Source: Streptomyces sp. NBC_00654
GTDB lineage: Bacteria; Actinomycetota; Actinomycetes; Streptomycetales; Streptomycetaceae
Assembly (NCBI RefSeq): GCF_026341775.1
Contig: NZ_JAPEOB010000001.1
Coordinates: forward strand, 4,092,001-4,156,000
Direction: 5' to 3'
DNA: 64,000 nucleotides
The notes beneath the pieces were generated by a model that was not told the DNA's origin, searched no databases, and worked only from the letters and a program-made list of their open reading frames with translations. Each line of letters opens with the position of its first letter. Positions within the stretch are counted from its first letter, which is position 1. Positions 43,532 through 52,442 of this stretch are shown here, in pieces. A program made the position numbers and the translations under genes.

Positions 43532-44620
43532 TCAGGCCAGGGTCTTCAGGACGGCCGGGTCGTAGGGGACGGTCTGGGCCAGTTCGCCGCGCAGTGCCTT
43601 CGCCGCCCAATCGGGGTTGGCCAGCAGTGTCCTGCCCACGGCGACGAGGTCGAACTCGTCGCGCCCCAGCCGGGCCACCAGCTCCTCGATGCCGGTCAGT
43701 CCGGCCGGCCGGGTGAAGCCCTCGGTGAAGAGGCCCTCGCCGTACTGGCGGTCGAGGCCGACCGAACCCACCGTCACCGTGGCCCTGCCGCTCAGTCTGC
43801 GCACCCAGCCGGCCAGGTTGAGGTCACTGCCCTCGAACTCGGGCTGCCAGTAGCGGCGGGTCGAGGCGTGGAACGCGTCCACGCCGGCGTCGACCAACGG
43901 GGCCAGCAGCCGCTCCAGTTCGGCCGGGCTCTCCGCGGTGCGGGCGTCGTACCTGTTGACCTTCCACTGGGAGAGCCGGAAGAAGACCGGGAAGCCCGGG
44001 GCGACGGCCGCGCGGACGGCCTGCACGATCTCGGCGCCGAAGCGGGCACGGGAGGCCGGATCACCGCCGTACCGGTCGGTCCGGCGGTTGGTGCCGCTCC
44101 ACAGGAAATCGTCGATCAGATAGCCGTGCGCGCCGTGCAGTTCGATGCCGTCGAACCCGAGCCGCTCGGCGGCCGCGGCGGCCTCCGCGAAGGTTGCCAC
44201 CGTGTCGTCGATGTCCTGCTGGGTCATCGCCCTTCCGGCCGGTGAGCCGTCCAGCCCGAGCCCGGAAGGGCCCTCGGCGGGCGGCTCGGTCCCCGGACGC
44301 ACGACCCCGGTGTGCCACAGCTGCGGAATGATCCTGCCCCCGGCCCGGTGCACCTGTCGCACCACGTCCGCCCAGCCCGCGAGGGCCCGCTCGCCGTAGA
44401 AGTGGGGCACGTCCTCGTACGCGCCGGCGGCGGCGCGGTCGACGTAGGTTCCCTCGGTGATGATCAGCCCGACCTGGTGGGCCGCCCGGAGGGCGTAGTA
44501 CTCCGCGACGTCCGGGCCCGGCACACCTCCGGGGGACTTCATTCTGGTCATCGGGGCCATCACGATCCGGTTCGGGACCACGAGATCGCCCACGGTGAAC
44601 GGCTCGTCCAGGCTGGCCAT
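43532..44620 (-). CDS. Old Yellow Enzyme-family ene-reductase
   Basis: A 362-residue FMN-dependent NADH:flavin oxidoreductase/OYE protein. Motifs seen are the N-terminal VPNRIVMAPMTR, the QLWHTG segment, the substrate-binding HGAHGYL pair region, and SGTNRRTDRYGGD. A late VAVGRTLLANP phosphate-binding loop is also present. Start ATG 44618-44620 follows GGAGGA. In the cycloheximide cluster an OYE-type enzyme provides enoyl reduction that the PKS lacks; here no ER domain is present in the PKS although module 5 should leave an alkene. It is divergent from the SDR gene across a 504-bp regulatory gap. Confidence 0.9.
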   Translation of the reverse strand: MASLDEPFTVGDLVVPNRIVMAPMTRMKSPGGVPGPDVAEYYALRAAHQVGLIITEGTYVDRAAAGAYEDVPHFYGERALAGWADVVRQVHRAGGRIIPQLWHTGVVRPGTEPPAEGPSGLGLDGSPAGRAMTQQDIDDTVATFAEAAAAAERLGFDGIELHGAHGYLIDDFLWSGTNRRTDRYGGDPASRARFGAEIVQAVRAAVAPGFPVFFRLSQWKVNRYDARTAESPAELERLLAPLVDAGVDAFHASTRRYWQPEFEGSDLNLAGWVRRLSGRATVTVGSVGLDRQYGEGLFTEGFTRPAGLTGIEELVARLGRDEFDLVAVGRTLLANPDWAAKALRGELAQTVPYDPAVLKTLA

Positions 44621-44843
44621 TGTTCCTCCCGAGTTTTCGCCACTGTTGACACAGATGTTCCGTGCGCGCCTGTTCCGCCACCCTGAAGCGTTTGCGGAAC
44701 GGCCGGTGGTGCGGCCGCCATATGGTACCCGGGGGTGATCGAAGGATCGCGAGCCCAAGGAGACCTGACACATCGAAGGGTGGCTGTGGGGGGATGCCAT
44801 TCCAGGCGGTGCGGAAATATTCACGGCCGCACACCGTTGAGCA

Positions 44844-44858
44844 ACAATTATCGATTGT
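44844..44858. promoter_or_regulatory. Candidate operator ACAAT-N5-ATTGT
   Basis: ACAAT and ATTGT are perfect inverted arms around TATCG, with further AGC/GCT bases just outside offset by one. It lies in the divergent promoter region. A LysR-type or other dimeric regulator could bind; no experimental link. Confidence 0.35.
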
Positions 44859-44948
44859 GCTGATCAAGATGTCCAGTCGACCGGGCAGGACTGTTCCGCG
44901 CCGCAGCTGTTCCTGGCTTGTATCGCATGAGGCGATTCAGGGCATCGA

Positions 44949-44972
44949 TATAATCAGTTTGACCGTGTCAAA
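44949..44972 (+). promoter_or_regulatory. Candidate promoter -10 (TATAAT) with overlapping palindrome
   Basis: TATAAT at 44949-44954 matches the housekeeping -10 consensus exactly, rare in DNA this GC-rich. Four nt later is TTTGAC-CGT-GTCAAA (44958-44972), which would cover the transcription start and could block it when bound. No clear -35 is seen at 17-18 bp. It points toward the SDR-P450-carboxylate reductase genes. Confidence 0.4.
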
Positions 44973-45124
44973 GAGATCGTTGATAGTGGTTCTGGTGATT
45001 CCGCGCCACCATGATCGAACGGGATGAATTCCCCATTCTGGACTGCAGATCGGGCGATCTTTTTCTCTCGCCGATCCGTGCCGCGCGGACAGGGCTGTTG
45101 AGCCAAGAAGGGGCGGAACCCAGG

Positions 45125-45934
45125 GTGAGCCAGAGTCGCCTTTCTGCAGAGATACCCCAAGAGCTGGAAGGCAAGCGGGCGGTCGTCACCGGAGGCAGCC
45201 GCGGCATCGGCGCGGCGATCGTGCGGAACCTGCTCGACGCCGGCGCCACCGTGGTCACCTCGGCCCGTAGTGCGACCGAACACACCCCGTCCGCGGCCAA
45301 GTTCGTGAAGGCCGACCTCAGTACGCCCGACGGTGTGCGCGGGTTCGCCGATGCCGCTCTGGAGAGCCTCGGCGGAGTCGATATCGTCATCAACAACGCG
45401 GGTGGATGCCGGACCTTCCAGAGCGCGCTGGACATCGAGCAGGACTGGCAGTACACGATGGACATCAACTTCCTGGCCGCCGTCCGGATCAACTCCGCGC
45501 TCGTGCCCGCCATGCGCGAGAGCGGGGGCGGGGTCATTCTGCATGTTTCGTCCATCGCCACCATTTCGTCCTACCCGATGATCCTGCACTACGCGGCCGC
45601 CAAGTCCGCGCTGGAGACGTACAGCAAGGGGCTCTCCACCGAACTGGCGCCGCAAGGAATCCGCGTGGTCGCCGTCTCCCTGGGGAACGTGGCGACACCG
45701 GGAGCCGACGAAGCGCGCGACAGGATCATCGACTATCTCGGCGGCGACAGCGGTGCGAGCGGCGGCAACGGCGAAAGCGGCGAATCCTCGTCGTGGGCCG
45801 ACGAGATTCCCCTCGGCCGGATCGGCCGGGCGCAGGACGTCGCCGACGCCGTGAGTTTTCTCGTCTCCCGGCGCGCGGCCTGGATCACCGGCAGCAATCT
45901 CGTCATCGACGGCGGGCGCGTCGCCGCCCTGTGA
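45125..45934 (+). CDS. SDR-family ketoreductase
   Basis: A 269-residue short-chain dehydrogenase/reductase. It has the nucleotide-binding TGGSRGIG, the NNAG motif, the catalytic Ser in VSSIATISS, the YAAAK pair, and the C-terminal GSNLVIDGG. GTG 45125 was chosen because SDR homology starts shortly after it; an AAGGGG lies about 12 nt upstream, a loose site. ATG 45011 would add 38 residues without SDR character. A Gly/Ser/Glu-rich insertion occurs near residues 205-220. In cycloheximide-type clusters an accompanying ketoreductase sets or restores the side-chain alcohol. It leads a plus-strand run with the P450 and carboxylate reductase. Confidence 0.85.
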   Translation: MSQSRLSAEIPQELEGKRAVVTGGSRGIGAAIVRNLLDAGATVVTSARSATEHTPSAAKFVKADLSTPDGVRGFADAALESLGGVDIVINNAGGCRTFQSALDIEQDWQYTMDINFLAAVRINSALVPAMRESGGGVILHVSSIATISSYPMILHYAAAKSALETYSKGLSTELAPQGIRVVAVSLGNVATPGADEARDRIIDYLGGDSGASGGNGESGESSSWADEIPLGRIGRAQDVADAVSFLVSRRAAWITGSNLVIDGGRVAAL

Positions 45935-46122
45935 TCCGCGGCGGCGAACCGCTGCCGATATCCGCGGGCCGCGGCTCCGGCCCTTCCTCATCCATCGCCC
46001 GGCGGACCGGGTTTCCCCCGGACCTCCGTACAACGGCGGACCCGCCGGGCCCTCCCGCGCCATGCATTCAGTAACCCCATATCCGTAGGTAACGGCTTGC
46101 CAGGACTGGAAGGACTGACACG

Positions 46123-47319
46123 ATGACCACGACAGGGGAAGAGGTGCGGGCCTATCCCTTCGGCCCGGCCGACCGGCTCAACGTGGACGCGAAGCTGGCC
46201 GAGATCTGCGGCGAACAGCCGGTGCTGCGGGTGAACCTGCCCTACGGCGGCGAGGCCTGGCTGGTCACGCGGCACGCGGATGCCAAGGTCGTGCTGGCCG
46301 ATCCCCGGTTCAGCCGTGCCGCTGCCGTCGGCGAGGACATCCCGCGCACGGTCGCCGCCGGTCTGCCCAGTACCTCCATGATGAGCATGGACCCGCCGGA
46401 GCACAGCCGGCTGCGGCGCCGGGTGGCCAACGCGTTCACCGTGCGCCGCGTCGAGGCGCTGCGCCCGCGTGCCCAGCAGATCATGGACGGCCTGCTCGAC
46501 AACATGATCGCCGCCGGACCGTCCGCCGACCTGACCAAGATGCTGACCTGGCCCCTGCCGATCACGATGATCTGCGAACTGCTCGGCGTGCCCGTCGCCG
46601 ACCGCGACCGGTTCAACATCTGGGTGGACGGTCTGCTGATGCTGACCGATCCGGCCCAGTCCCTGCAGGCCCGCGAACACCTCAACGACTACCTCGCCGG
46701 TCTGATCAGGCTCCGCCGCGCCGACCCCACCGACGACCTCCTCGGCGAACTGGTCACCGACCCCGACGAGGAGGACCGCCTTGAGGAGAAGGAGCTGGTC
46801 AGCCTCGGGGTCAGTCTGCTGTCCGCCGGCCAGGAGGCCACCGCCAACCAGCTCGGCAACTTCGTCTACACGCTGCTGACCAACCCCGGCCTCTGGCAGC
46901 AGCTCGTCGCCGATCCCGCTCTCGTACCCGACGCGGTCGAGGAGCTCTCCCGGATCATCCCGATCAGCGCTTCCGCCGGCTTCACCCGTATCGCCCTCGC
47001 GGACGTGGAACTGAGCGGACAGACCGTCCGCGCCGGGGACGCGGTGGTCGCCGAGCTGGGCATCGCCAACCGGGACCCCCTGGTGTTCGAGCACCCCGGG
47101 GAGATCGACTTCCACCGCGGGAACAACCCGCACCTCACCTTCGGACACGGCGTGCATCACTGCCTCGGCGCACAACTGGCCAGGATGGAGCTGCGCGTAC
47201 TCCTGGACTCCCTGGTCCGCCGCCTGCCCGGACTGCACCTCTCCGTCCCGGTCGACCAGGTGTCCTGGCGGACCGACCGCCTCATCCGCGGGGTGGCCGC
47301 GCTGCCCGTCAGCTGGTGA
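46123..47319 (+). CDS. Cytochrome P450 (CYP105/107-like)
   Basis: A 398-residue bacterial P450 with all signature elements. These are the I-helix AGQEAT, ExxR as ELSR, and the haem loop [10 protein letters not shown]. The ATG is preceded by GGAAGGA. It sits between the SDR and the carboxylate reductase on the same strand (188 nt and 100 nt gaps) inside the tailoring block, so oxidation of the glutarimide product or an intermediate is likely. The cycloheximide cluster also has a P450. The site of oxidation cannot be inferred. Confidence 0.92.
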   Translation: MTTTGEEVRAYPFGPADRLNVDAKLAEICGEQPVLRVNLPYGGEAWLVTRHADAKVVLADPRFSRAAAVGEDIPRTVAAGLPSTSMMSMDPPEHSRLRRRVANAFTVRRVEALRPRAQQIMDGLLDNMIAAGPSADLTKMLTWPLPITMICELLGVPVADRDRFNIWVDGLLMLTDPAQSLQAREHLNDYLAGLIRLRRADPTDDLLGELVTDPDEEDRLEEKELVSLGVSLLSAGQEATANQLGNFVYTLLTNPGLWQQLVADPALVPDAVEELSRIIPISASAGFTRIALADVELSGQTVRAGDAVVAELGIANRDPLVFEHPGEIDFHRGNNPHLTFGHGVHHCLGAQLARMELRVLLDSLVRRLPGLHLSVPVDQVSWRTDRLIRGVAALPVSW

Positions 47320-47419
47320 GGTCCGCACCGGCCGGCGCCGCCGCCCGACAGCACCGGCCGCCCATGTGCCCGCGCACGACTCGACGACATTCACCGGGAC
47401 GCCGGGGGAGGGGCTGACC

Positions 47420-50400
47420 ATGGCCGAAGCAGTGGAGGAGGTCACCGCGGCGGTGCGTGACCCGGGCAAAGGACTTGCCGAGGTCATGGCAGCCGTCCTG
47501 GAGGGCTACGGGGACCGGCCGGCCCTCGGTGAACGGGCGAGGGACCCTGCGACGGGGCGGCTGCTCCCGAGGTTCGACACCATCAGCTACCGCGAACTGT
47601 GGGCCCGTGTCCGCGCGGTCGCCGGCGCCTGGCACCACGACCCGCGGTCCGTGCCGGGCGCGGGCGACCGGATCTGCATCCTGGGCTTCACCAGCACCGA
47701 CTACGCGACCATCGACCTCGCCTGCATCCATCTGGGCATCGTGTCCGTGCCCCTGCAGTCCAGTGCGCCGATGTCCCAGCTGAAGCCGATCATCGCGGAG
47801 ACCGAGCCGCGCGTCCTCGCCGCGAGCATCGAGCGCGTGGACGCCGCCGTCGAAGCCGTCATCGGGGCGGCCTCGGTCGAGCGGGTCATCGTGTTCGGGT
47901 ACGACCCACGGATCGCGGAGCAGCGCGAGACCTTCGAGTCCGCCCGGTGCCGCCTGGCCGAAGCCCGCGGCACGGTCGCCGTCGAGTCGCTGGACGAGGT
48001 GATCGAGCGCGGCAGGGATCTGCCGTCCGCCCCGCTGTTCGTCGCCGAGCCGGGCGACGACCCGCTGGCCCTGCTGATCTACACCTCCGGCAGCACCGGG
48101 ACCCCCAAGGGGGCCATGTACACACAGCGGCTGGTCGGCACCGCGTGGTACGGCTTCAGCTACGGGGCCGCGGACGGCCCCCCCATCAGCCTCCTCTACA
48201 TGCCGCAGAGCCATCTCGCCGGCCGCTATTCGCTGATGGGGTCGCTCGTCCGGGGCGGTATCGGCTGCTTCACCGCCAGGAGCGACCTGTCCACCCTGTT
48301 CGAGGACATCGCGCTGATCCGCCCCACCGAGCTGACCATGGTCCCGCGGCTGTGCGACATGCTCTTCCACCAGTACCAGAGCGAACTGGTCCGGCGGGCC
48401 GGCGAGCCGGGCGACGTCGAGACCGCGGTCAGGACGGACCTGCGCGAGAACTACCTGGGCGGACGCGTCGCCAAGGCCTTCTGCGGGACCGCCCCGCTCT
48501 CCGCCGAAGTGGCGGCCTTCGTCGAGTCCTGCCTGAACCTCCACCTGTACACCGGCTACGGATCCACCGAAGCCGGCGGGGTGCTCCTCGACACGGTGGT
48601 GCAGCGCCCGCCGGTGATCGACTACAAGCTGGCCGACGTCCCGGAACTGGGCTACTTCCGCACCGATTCGCCCCATCCGCGCGGCGAACTGCTGCTCAAG
48701 ACGGACTCCATGATCTCCGGGTACTACAAGCGCCCCGAGGTCACCGCCCAGATCTTCGACGAGGACGGTTACTACCGGACCGGCGACGTCATGGCCGAGA
48801 CGGGTCCCGACCGGCTGGTCTACATCGACCGCACCAAGGACACCCTCAAACTCTCGCAGGGCGAATTCGTGGCCGTCTCCCGCCTGGAGACCGTCTTCGG
48901 CGGCAGCCCCCTCGTCCAGCAGATCTTCGTGCACGGCAACAGCGAGCGCGCCTATCTGCTCGCGGTGGTGGTGCCCACGCCGGACGCGCTGGCCAGGGGA
49001 GCGGACGAGCCGGGGAAACTCAAGCGACTGCTCAGCGCGTCGCTCCAGGAGATCGCCAAGGGGGCCGAGCTCAACCCGTACGAGATCCCGCGTGACTTCC
49101 TGATCGAGACCGAACCCTTCAGCGCCGGGAACGGACTGCTCACCGAGAGCCACAAGATGCTGCGCCCCAGACTCAGGGAGCGCTACGGCGAGGTCCTGGA
49201 GCAGTTGTACGCCGACCTCGCGGACGGGCAGGCCGAGCAGTTGCGCGAGCTGCGGCGGGCCGCGCCGGACCGGCCGGTGCTGGACACGGTCAGCCGGGCC
49301 GCCCAGGCCCTGCTCGGCTGTCCGGACACCGACCTGGGCGCGGATGTGCACTTCACCGACCTGGGCGGGGATTCGCTGTCCGCGCTGTCCTTCTCCCAGC
49401 TCATGACGGAGATCTTCCACGTCGAGGTTCCCGTCGGGGTGGTCATCAGCCCGGCCAACGGTCTGGCCCGACTGGCCGCGTACATCGAGGAGGAACGGGA
49501 GTCCGGGGCGAAGCGGCCCACCTTCGCCTCCGTGCACGGCCGGAGCAGCGTTGACGTCCGTGCCGGTGACCTCACCCTGGACAGATTCCTCGACGCGCCG
49601 GCGCTCGCCGCCGCCCCGGGGCTGCCCCGCCCCGACGGCGCCGTACGGACCGTGCTGCTGACCGGGGCCAACGGCTACCTCGGCCGGTTCCTGTGCCTGG
49701 AATGGCTGGAGCGGCTGGCGGCCTCGGGCGGCAGACTGATCTGCGTCGTGCGCGGCAGCGGCGGGGACGTCGCGGCGAAGCGGCTGGAGGACGCCTTCGG
49801 CAGCGGCGAGGCCGAACTCCTCCGCCGGTACCGGGACCTGGCCGCCGGGACCCTGGAAGTGCTCGCGGGTGACATCGGCGATCCGCGCCTGGGCCTCGAC
49901 GAGGACACCTGGAGCAGGCTGGCCGGCACCGTGGACCTGATCGTCCACCCGGCCGCGCTGGTCAATCATGTGCTGCCCTACTCCCAGCTGTTCGGACCCA
50001 ACGTCGTCGGCACGGCCGAGGTGATCCGGCTGGCGCTCACCACCCGGATCAAGCCCGTCCACTACGTGTCCACCGTCGCCCTGGGGACCGGAGCCGGGGC
50101 CGCGGCACTGGACGAGGACGCCGACATCCGCGCCACCTGCCCGGTCCGGCGGATCGGGCAGGACTACGCGGGCGGATACGCGACCAGCAAGTGGGCGGGC
50201 GAGGTCCTGCTCCGGGAGGCGCACGACCTGTGCGGCCTGCCGGTGACCGTCTTCCGCTCGAACATGCTCCTCGCACACAGCAGATACCCGGGCCAGCTGA
50301 ATGTGCCCGACATGTTCACCCGCCTCCTGTTCAGCCTGGTCGCCACCGGCATCGCCCCGCGCTCGTTCTACCGGGCCGGCGCCCGCGCCCACTACGACGG

Positions 50401-50833
50401 TCTGCCGGTCGACTTCACCGCCGAGGCCATCACCGCGCTGGGCGAGCGCGCCACCGAGGGCTACCGGACCTTCAACGTGCTGAACCCGCACGACGACGGC
50501 ATCTCGCTGGACACCTTCGTCGACTGGCTCACCGAGGCCGGACACCCCGTGCGGCGCATCGAGGACTACGACGACTGGCTCATCCGCGTCTCGGCGGCGC
50601 TCCGCGCCCTGCCGGAGAAACAGCGTCAGCACTCGCTGCTGCCCCTGCTGCACGCCTTCGCGCAACCCGATGACGGCGTTCCCGGTGCGGCGATCGCCGC
50701 CGGGCGGTTCCACGCCGCGGTGCGGGCCGCCAAGATCGGCCCCGACAGGGACATCCCGCACCTGTCGGCCGCCCTCATCCGCAAGTACGTCACCGACCTG
50801 CGCCGGCTCGGCCTGCTCCACGCCCGCGGCTGA
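47420..50833 (+). CDS. Carboxylic acid reductase (A-PCP-R)
   Basis: A 1,137-residue three-domain enzyme. The adenylation domain covers about residues 1-570 ([28 protein letters not shown]). The carrier domain has phosphopantetheine Ser652 in LGGDSLSAL. The NADPH-dependent thioester reductase domain starts near residue 735 ([11 protein letters not shown]) and has the Y-x-x-x-K of an extended SDR (YATSKW). Family enzymes take a free carboxylic acid to its aldehyde with ATP and NADPH. ATG 47420 follows a GGGAGGGG site; the upstream GTG 47366 is less likely. Because the PKS ends in a TE, I infer hydrolysis to an acid and then reduction here to the aldehyde that closes the six-membered ring by aldol addition. 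A phosphopantetheinyl transferase must act from elsewhere. Confidence 0.92.
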   Translation: MAEAVEEVTAAVRDPGKGLAEVMAAVLEGYGDRPALGERARDPATGRLLPRFDTISYRELWARVRAVAGAWHHDPRSVPGAGDRICILGFTSTDYATIDLACIHLGIVSVPLQSSAPMSQLKPIIAETEPRVLAASIERVDAAVEAVIGAASVERVIVFGYDPRIAEQRETFESARCRLAEARGTVAVESLDEVIERGRDLPSAPLFVAEPGDDPLALLIYTSGSTGTPKGAMYTQRLVGTAWYGFSYGAADGPPISLLYMPQSHLAGRYSLMGSLVRGGIGCFTARSDLSTLFEDIALIRPTELTMVPRLCDMLFHQYQSELVRRAGEPGDVETAVRTDLRENYLGGRVAKAFCGTAPLSAEVAAFVESCLNLHLYTGYGSTEAGGVLLDTVVQRPPVIDYKLADVPELGYFRTDSPHPRGELLLKTDSMISGYYKRPEVTAQIFDEDGYYRTGDVMAETGPDRLVYIDRTKDTLKLSQGEFVAVSRLETVFGGSPLVQQIFVHGNSERAYLLAVVVPTPDALARGADEPGKLKRLLSASLQEIAKGAELNPYEIPRDFLIETEPFSAGNGLLTESHKMLRPRLRERYGEVLEQLYADLADGQAEQLRELRRAAPDRPVLDTVSRAAQALLGCPDTDLGADVHFTDLGGDSLSALSFSQLMTEIFHVEVPVGVVISPANGLARLAAYIEEERESGAKRPTFASVHGRSSVDVRAGDLTLDRFLDAPALAAAPGLPRPDGAVRTVLLTGANGYLGRFLCLEWLERLAASGGRLICVVRGSGGDVAAKRLEDAFGSGEAELLRRYRDLAAGTLEVLAGDIGDPRLGLDEDTWSRLAGTVDLIVHPAALVNHVLPYSQLFGPNVVGTAEVIRLALTTRIKPVHYVSTVALGTGAGAAALDEDADIRATCPVRRIGQDYAGGYATSKWAGEVLLREAHDLCGLPVTVFRSNMLLAHSRYPGQLNVPDMFTRLLFSLVATGIAPRSFYRAGARAHYDGLPVDFTAEAITALGERATEGYRTFNVLNPHDDGISLDTFVDWLTEAGHPVRRIEDYDDWLIRVSAALRALPEKQRQHSLLPLLHAFAQPDDGVPGAAIAAGRFHAAVRAAKIGPDRDIPHLSAALIRKYVTDLRRLGLLHARG

Positions 50834-50865
50834 GGGCACACGTACCGGCACCCGGCATTCGACAC

Positions 50866-50909
50866 CCGACACCCACAGCCGGCGGCAGCGCCACGGCTGT
50901 GGGTGTCGG
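50866..50909. terminator. 16-bp perfect-stem terminator hairpin
   Basis: CCGACACCCACAGCCG (50866-50881) and CGGCTGTGGGTGTCGG (50894-50909) are exact reverse complements with a 12-nt loop. The hairpin starts 33 nt after the carboxylate reductase stop and is the strongest stem I found in the window. Confidence 0.85.
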
Positions 50910-51059
50910 CCGTCGCCCCGGCACGTCGCCGCTCCGCCGCCGCGGCCGATCGGCCCGCCCGCGGGGCGATGTGACAAAGGGTCATGGAGCGCGGAGTCGC
51001 GTTCGTCATCGGCGTCAGCGTCATGGTCAGCCCGCTTTCACATCATCGACTCCCATGGA

Positions 51060-51078
51060 TTAGGTTAGCCTTGCCTTG
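51060..51078. promoter_or_regulatory. DmdR/IdeR-type iron box
   Basis: TTAGGTTAGCCTTGCCTTG matches the left half of the actinobacterial iron-box consensus (TTAGGTTAGGCTAACCTAA) well and the right half partly. It lies upstream of the siderophore carrier-protein gene and predicts repression when iron is sufficient. Confidence 0.75.
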
Positions 51079-51106
51079 CCTGGGTGTTGATGGGAGAGGG
51101 GGACCC

Positions 51107-51256
51107 ATGCCTGCCGGCCGAACGACGCTTCGGCGGACACTCCGCCGCGGTGTGTCCGCCGAGCGGCCGGCCACCCCAGCGCTGTGGCGTCGTATCCACC
51201 ACCGCCGACGCGCCGACCGCGCCGCCGGCGTCCATTCCGCAGGAGTCATCCGATGA
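51107..51256 (+). CDS. Possible 49-residue Arg-rich leader ORF
   Basis: An open frame from ATG 51107 with a strong GGGAGAGGGGGA site directly upstream. It ends in a TGA that overlaps the ATG of the carrier-protein gene (ATGA). The product is very basic (about a quarter Arg) and has no family likeness; it is not an MbtH protein. A 10-bp-stem hairpin (51131-51161) lies inside it. It could be a leader peptide coupling translation to the carrier gene, or a chance frame in GC-rich DNA. Confidence 0.3.
   Translation: MPAGRTTLRRTLRRGVSAERPATPALWRRIHHRRRADRAAGVHSAGVIR
51131..51161 (+). repeat. Hairpin inside the possible leader ORF
   Basis: CGGCGGACAC (51131-51140) and GTGTCCGCCG (51152-51161) form a perfect 10-bp stem with an 11-nt loop, between the iron box and the carrier-protein start. 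It could act as an attenuator or simply be GC-rich structure. Confidence 0.4.
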
Positions 51257-51492
51257 GTCAGACCCTGTCGCCCGAACGTGTCCGCGCCGATGTCGCGGAG
51301 CTGCTCGACTGCGACCCCGCCGACATCGCCCCCGAGGAGAATCTGGTCGACCTCGGCCTGGACTCGGTGCGGATCATGATCCTGGTCGAACGCTGGCGTA
51401 CCGCGGGGGCGACCGCTCTGGAGTTTCCCGACCTGGCCGAGCAGCCCGAACTCGGGCACTGGACGGCGCTGCTGACGGGGGGGACCGCATGA
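51253..51492 (+). CDS. Freestanding aryl/peptidyl carrier protein (EntB C-terminal-like)
   Basis: A 79-residue carrier protein. The phosphopantetheine Ser is in LVDLGLDSVRIM. The following LVERWR and the DLAEQPELGHWTALL end closely resemble the aryl carrier domain of EntB/DhbB, which presents an aryl acid to the first condensation domain of catechol siderophore synthetases. ATG 51253 follows AGGAG. It overlaps the next gene by 4 nt (ATGA). No isochorismatase domain is attached. It should feed the EntF-like NRPS encoded at 56233. Confidence 0.87.
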   Translation: MSQTLSPERVRADVAELLDCDPADIAPEENLVDLGLDSVRIMILVERWRTAGATALEFPDLAEQPELGHWTALLTGGTA

Positions 51493-52340
51493 GCCGCGTC
51501 GACCACAGGCACCGCCATCTGGAGCGGATCGCGGAGGTCAGGGAGGGCCGCCACGCCGAGAAGGTGGGCTATCCGATCGGTATCCGGGAGACCGAGGTCG
51601 TACGGGTCGCCATGGTCGGCTCCGGTCTGCTGCGGGTGACCCTCGGCGGTGCGGGCACCGAGGGCTTCGAGGCCCACGCGCCGGACGAGCATGTGAAGCT
51701 GATCTTCCCGGATCCGGACGGCACGCTGCGGCTGCCCGAACGGAACGGCCTGATGCTGCGCTGGCCGCGGCCGGCGCTCGTCTCGCGGGAGTACACCGTG
51801 CGCCGCTACGACCCGGCCGCGGGCGAAATCGACATCGACATCGCCCCGCACGAGGGCGGGCTCGCCTCGGACTGGGCGCGAGAGGCCCGGCCGGGTGCCG
51901 TCATGCACATCGCGGGGCCGCCCGGCGGGATGATCGTCCCGTACGCCTACGACCGCTACCTGCTCGCGGGCGACATCACGGCGCTGCCCGCGATCGCCCG
52001 CCGGCTGGAGGAGCTGCCCAGGGCCGCGAAGGGCTGGGCGTTCATCGAGGTGGCCGACGCCGCGCAGGAGATCGAGCTGTCCGCGCCCGAGGGTGTCGAG
52101 GTGCGCTGGCTGCACCGCGGCGACCACCCCGCGGGGAGCGGGGACGCGCTGGAGCGGGCGGTGACCGCCGTGGCCGTGCCCGAGGGGGAGCGGGTGTACG
52201 TGTGGGCCGCAGGGGAGGCCGGGCAGATCAAGCCGCTGCGCCGCTGGGTCCGCGACGAACTGTGCCTGGACAAGGCCGACTCCGACATCACCGGGTACTG
52301 GAAGCGCGGCGTCGCCGACTTCGACGAGGACGATCACTGA
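51489..52340 (+). CDS. Siderophore-interacting protein (ViuB/SIP-type ferric reductase)
   Basis: A 283-residue cytoplasmic flavoprotein of the siderophore-interacting family. Seen are the FAD-binding segment SREYTVRRYDP, the pyrophosphate loop GPPGGMIVPYAYDRYLLAGD with ALPAIARRLEEL, and the C-terminal VWAAGEAGQIKPLRRWVRDEL motif. These proteins reduce ferric siderophore after uptake to free the iron. It overlaps the carrier-protein gene by 4 nt and precedes the uptake genes. Confidence 0.9.
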   Translation: MSRVDHRHRHLERIAEVREGRHAEKVGYPIGIRETEVVRVAMVGSGLLRVTLGGAGTEGFEAHAPDEHVKLIFPDPDGTLRLPERNGLMLRWPRPALVSREYTVRRYDPAAGEIDIDIAPHEGGLASDWAREARPGAVMHIAGPPGGMIVPYAYDRYLLAGDITALPAIARRLEELPRAAKGWAFIEVADAAQEIELSAPEGVEVRWLHRGDHPAGSGDALERAVTAVAVPEGERVYVWAAGEAGQIKPLRRWVRDELCLDKADSDITGYWKRGVADFDEDDH

Positions 52341-52405
52341 CAAACCGGCCGGACCGGGACGGGTGTGACACCGGTCCGTGGTTGTCCTGCCGAAAGGCCA
52401 TCAAC

Positions 52406-52424
52406 TAAGGTGAGCCTTACCTAA
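52406..52424. promoter_or_regulatory. Second DmdR/IdeR-type iron box
   Basis: TAAGGTGAGCCTTACCTAA is a 19-bp near-palindrome very close to the iron-box consensus. It lies 19 nt before the start codon of the binding-protein gene, just ahead of AAGGAG, so it gives the uptake genes their own iron control. Confidence 0.85.
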
Positions 52425-52442
52425 CTAGCAAGGAGTAATTGC

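Larger units (their letters stand above)
44621..45124. other. 504-bp divergent regulatory region between ene-reductase and SDR genes
   Basis: This is the most AT-rich stretch of the cluster. It holds the ribosome binding site of the ene-reductase gene, a 15-bp inverted repeat at 44844-44858, a perfect TATAAT at 44949-44954 and a TTTGAC/GTCAAA palindrome at 44958-44972. An ATG at 45011 is in frame with the SDR but lacks a ribosome binding site and precedes non-family sequence. Confidence 0.55.
50834..51106. other. Intergenic region between glutarimide cluster and siderophore operon
   Basis: It contains the strong hairpin at 50866-50909, about 150 bp of GC-rich sequence with nothing recognised, and an iron box at 51060-51078. 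It marks the boundary between the two loci. Confidence 0.6.

Noticed and set aside
45011-45124. Extended SDR start at ATG 45011
   Set aside because: No ribosome binding site, and the extra 38 residues do not resemble SDR sequence; GTG 45125 fits the fold.
47309-50977. Antisense open frame opposite the carboxylate reductase
   Set aside because: Low-complexity translation without motifs, and the plus strand is fully explained.
51107-51256. Mini-ORF as an MbtH-like protein for the NRPS
   Set aside because: Too short, Arg-rich, and none of the conserved MbtH Trp/Pro positions are present.
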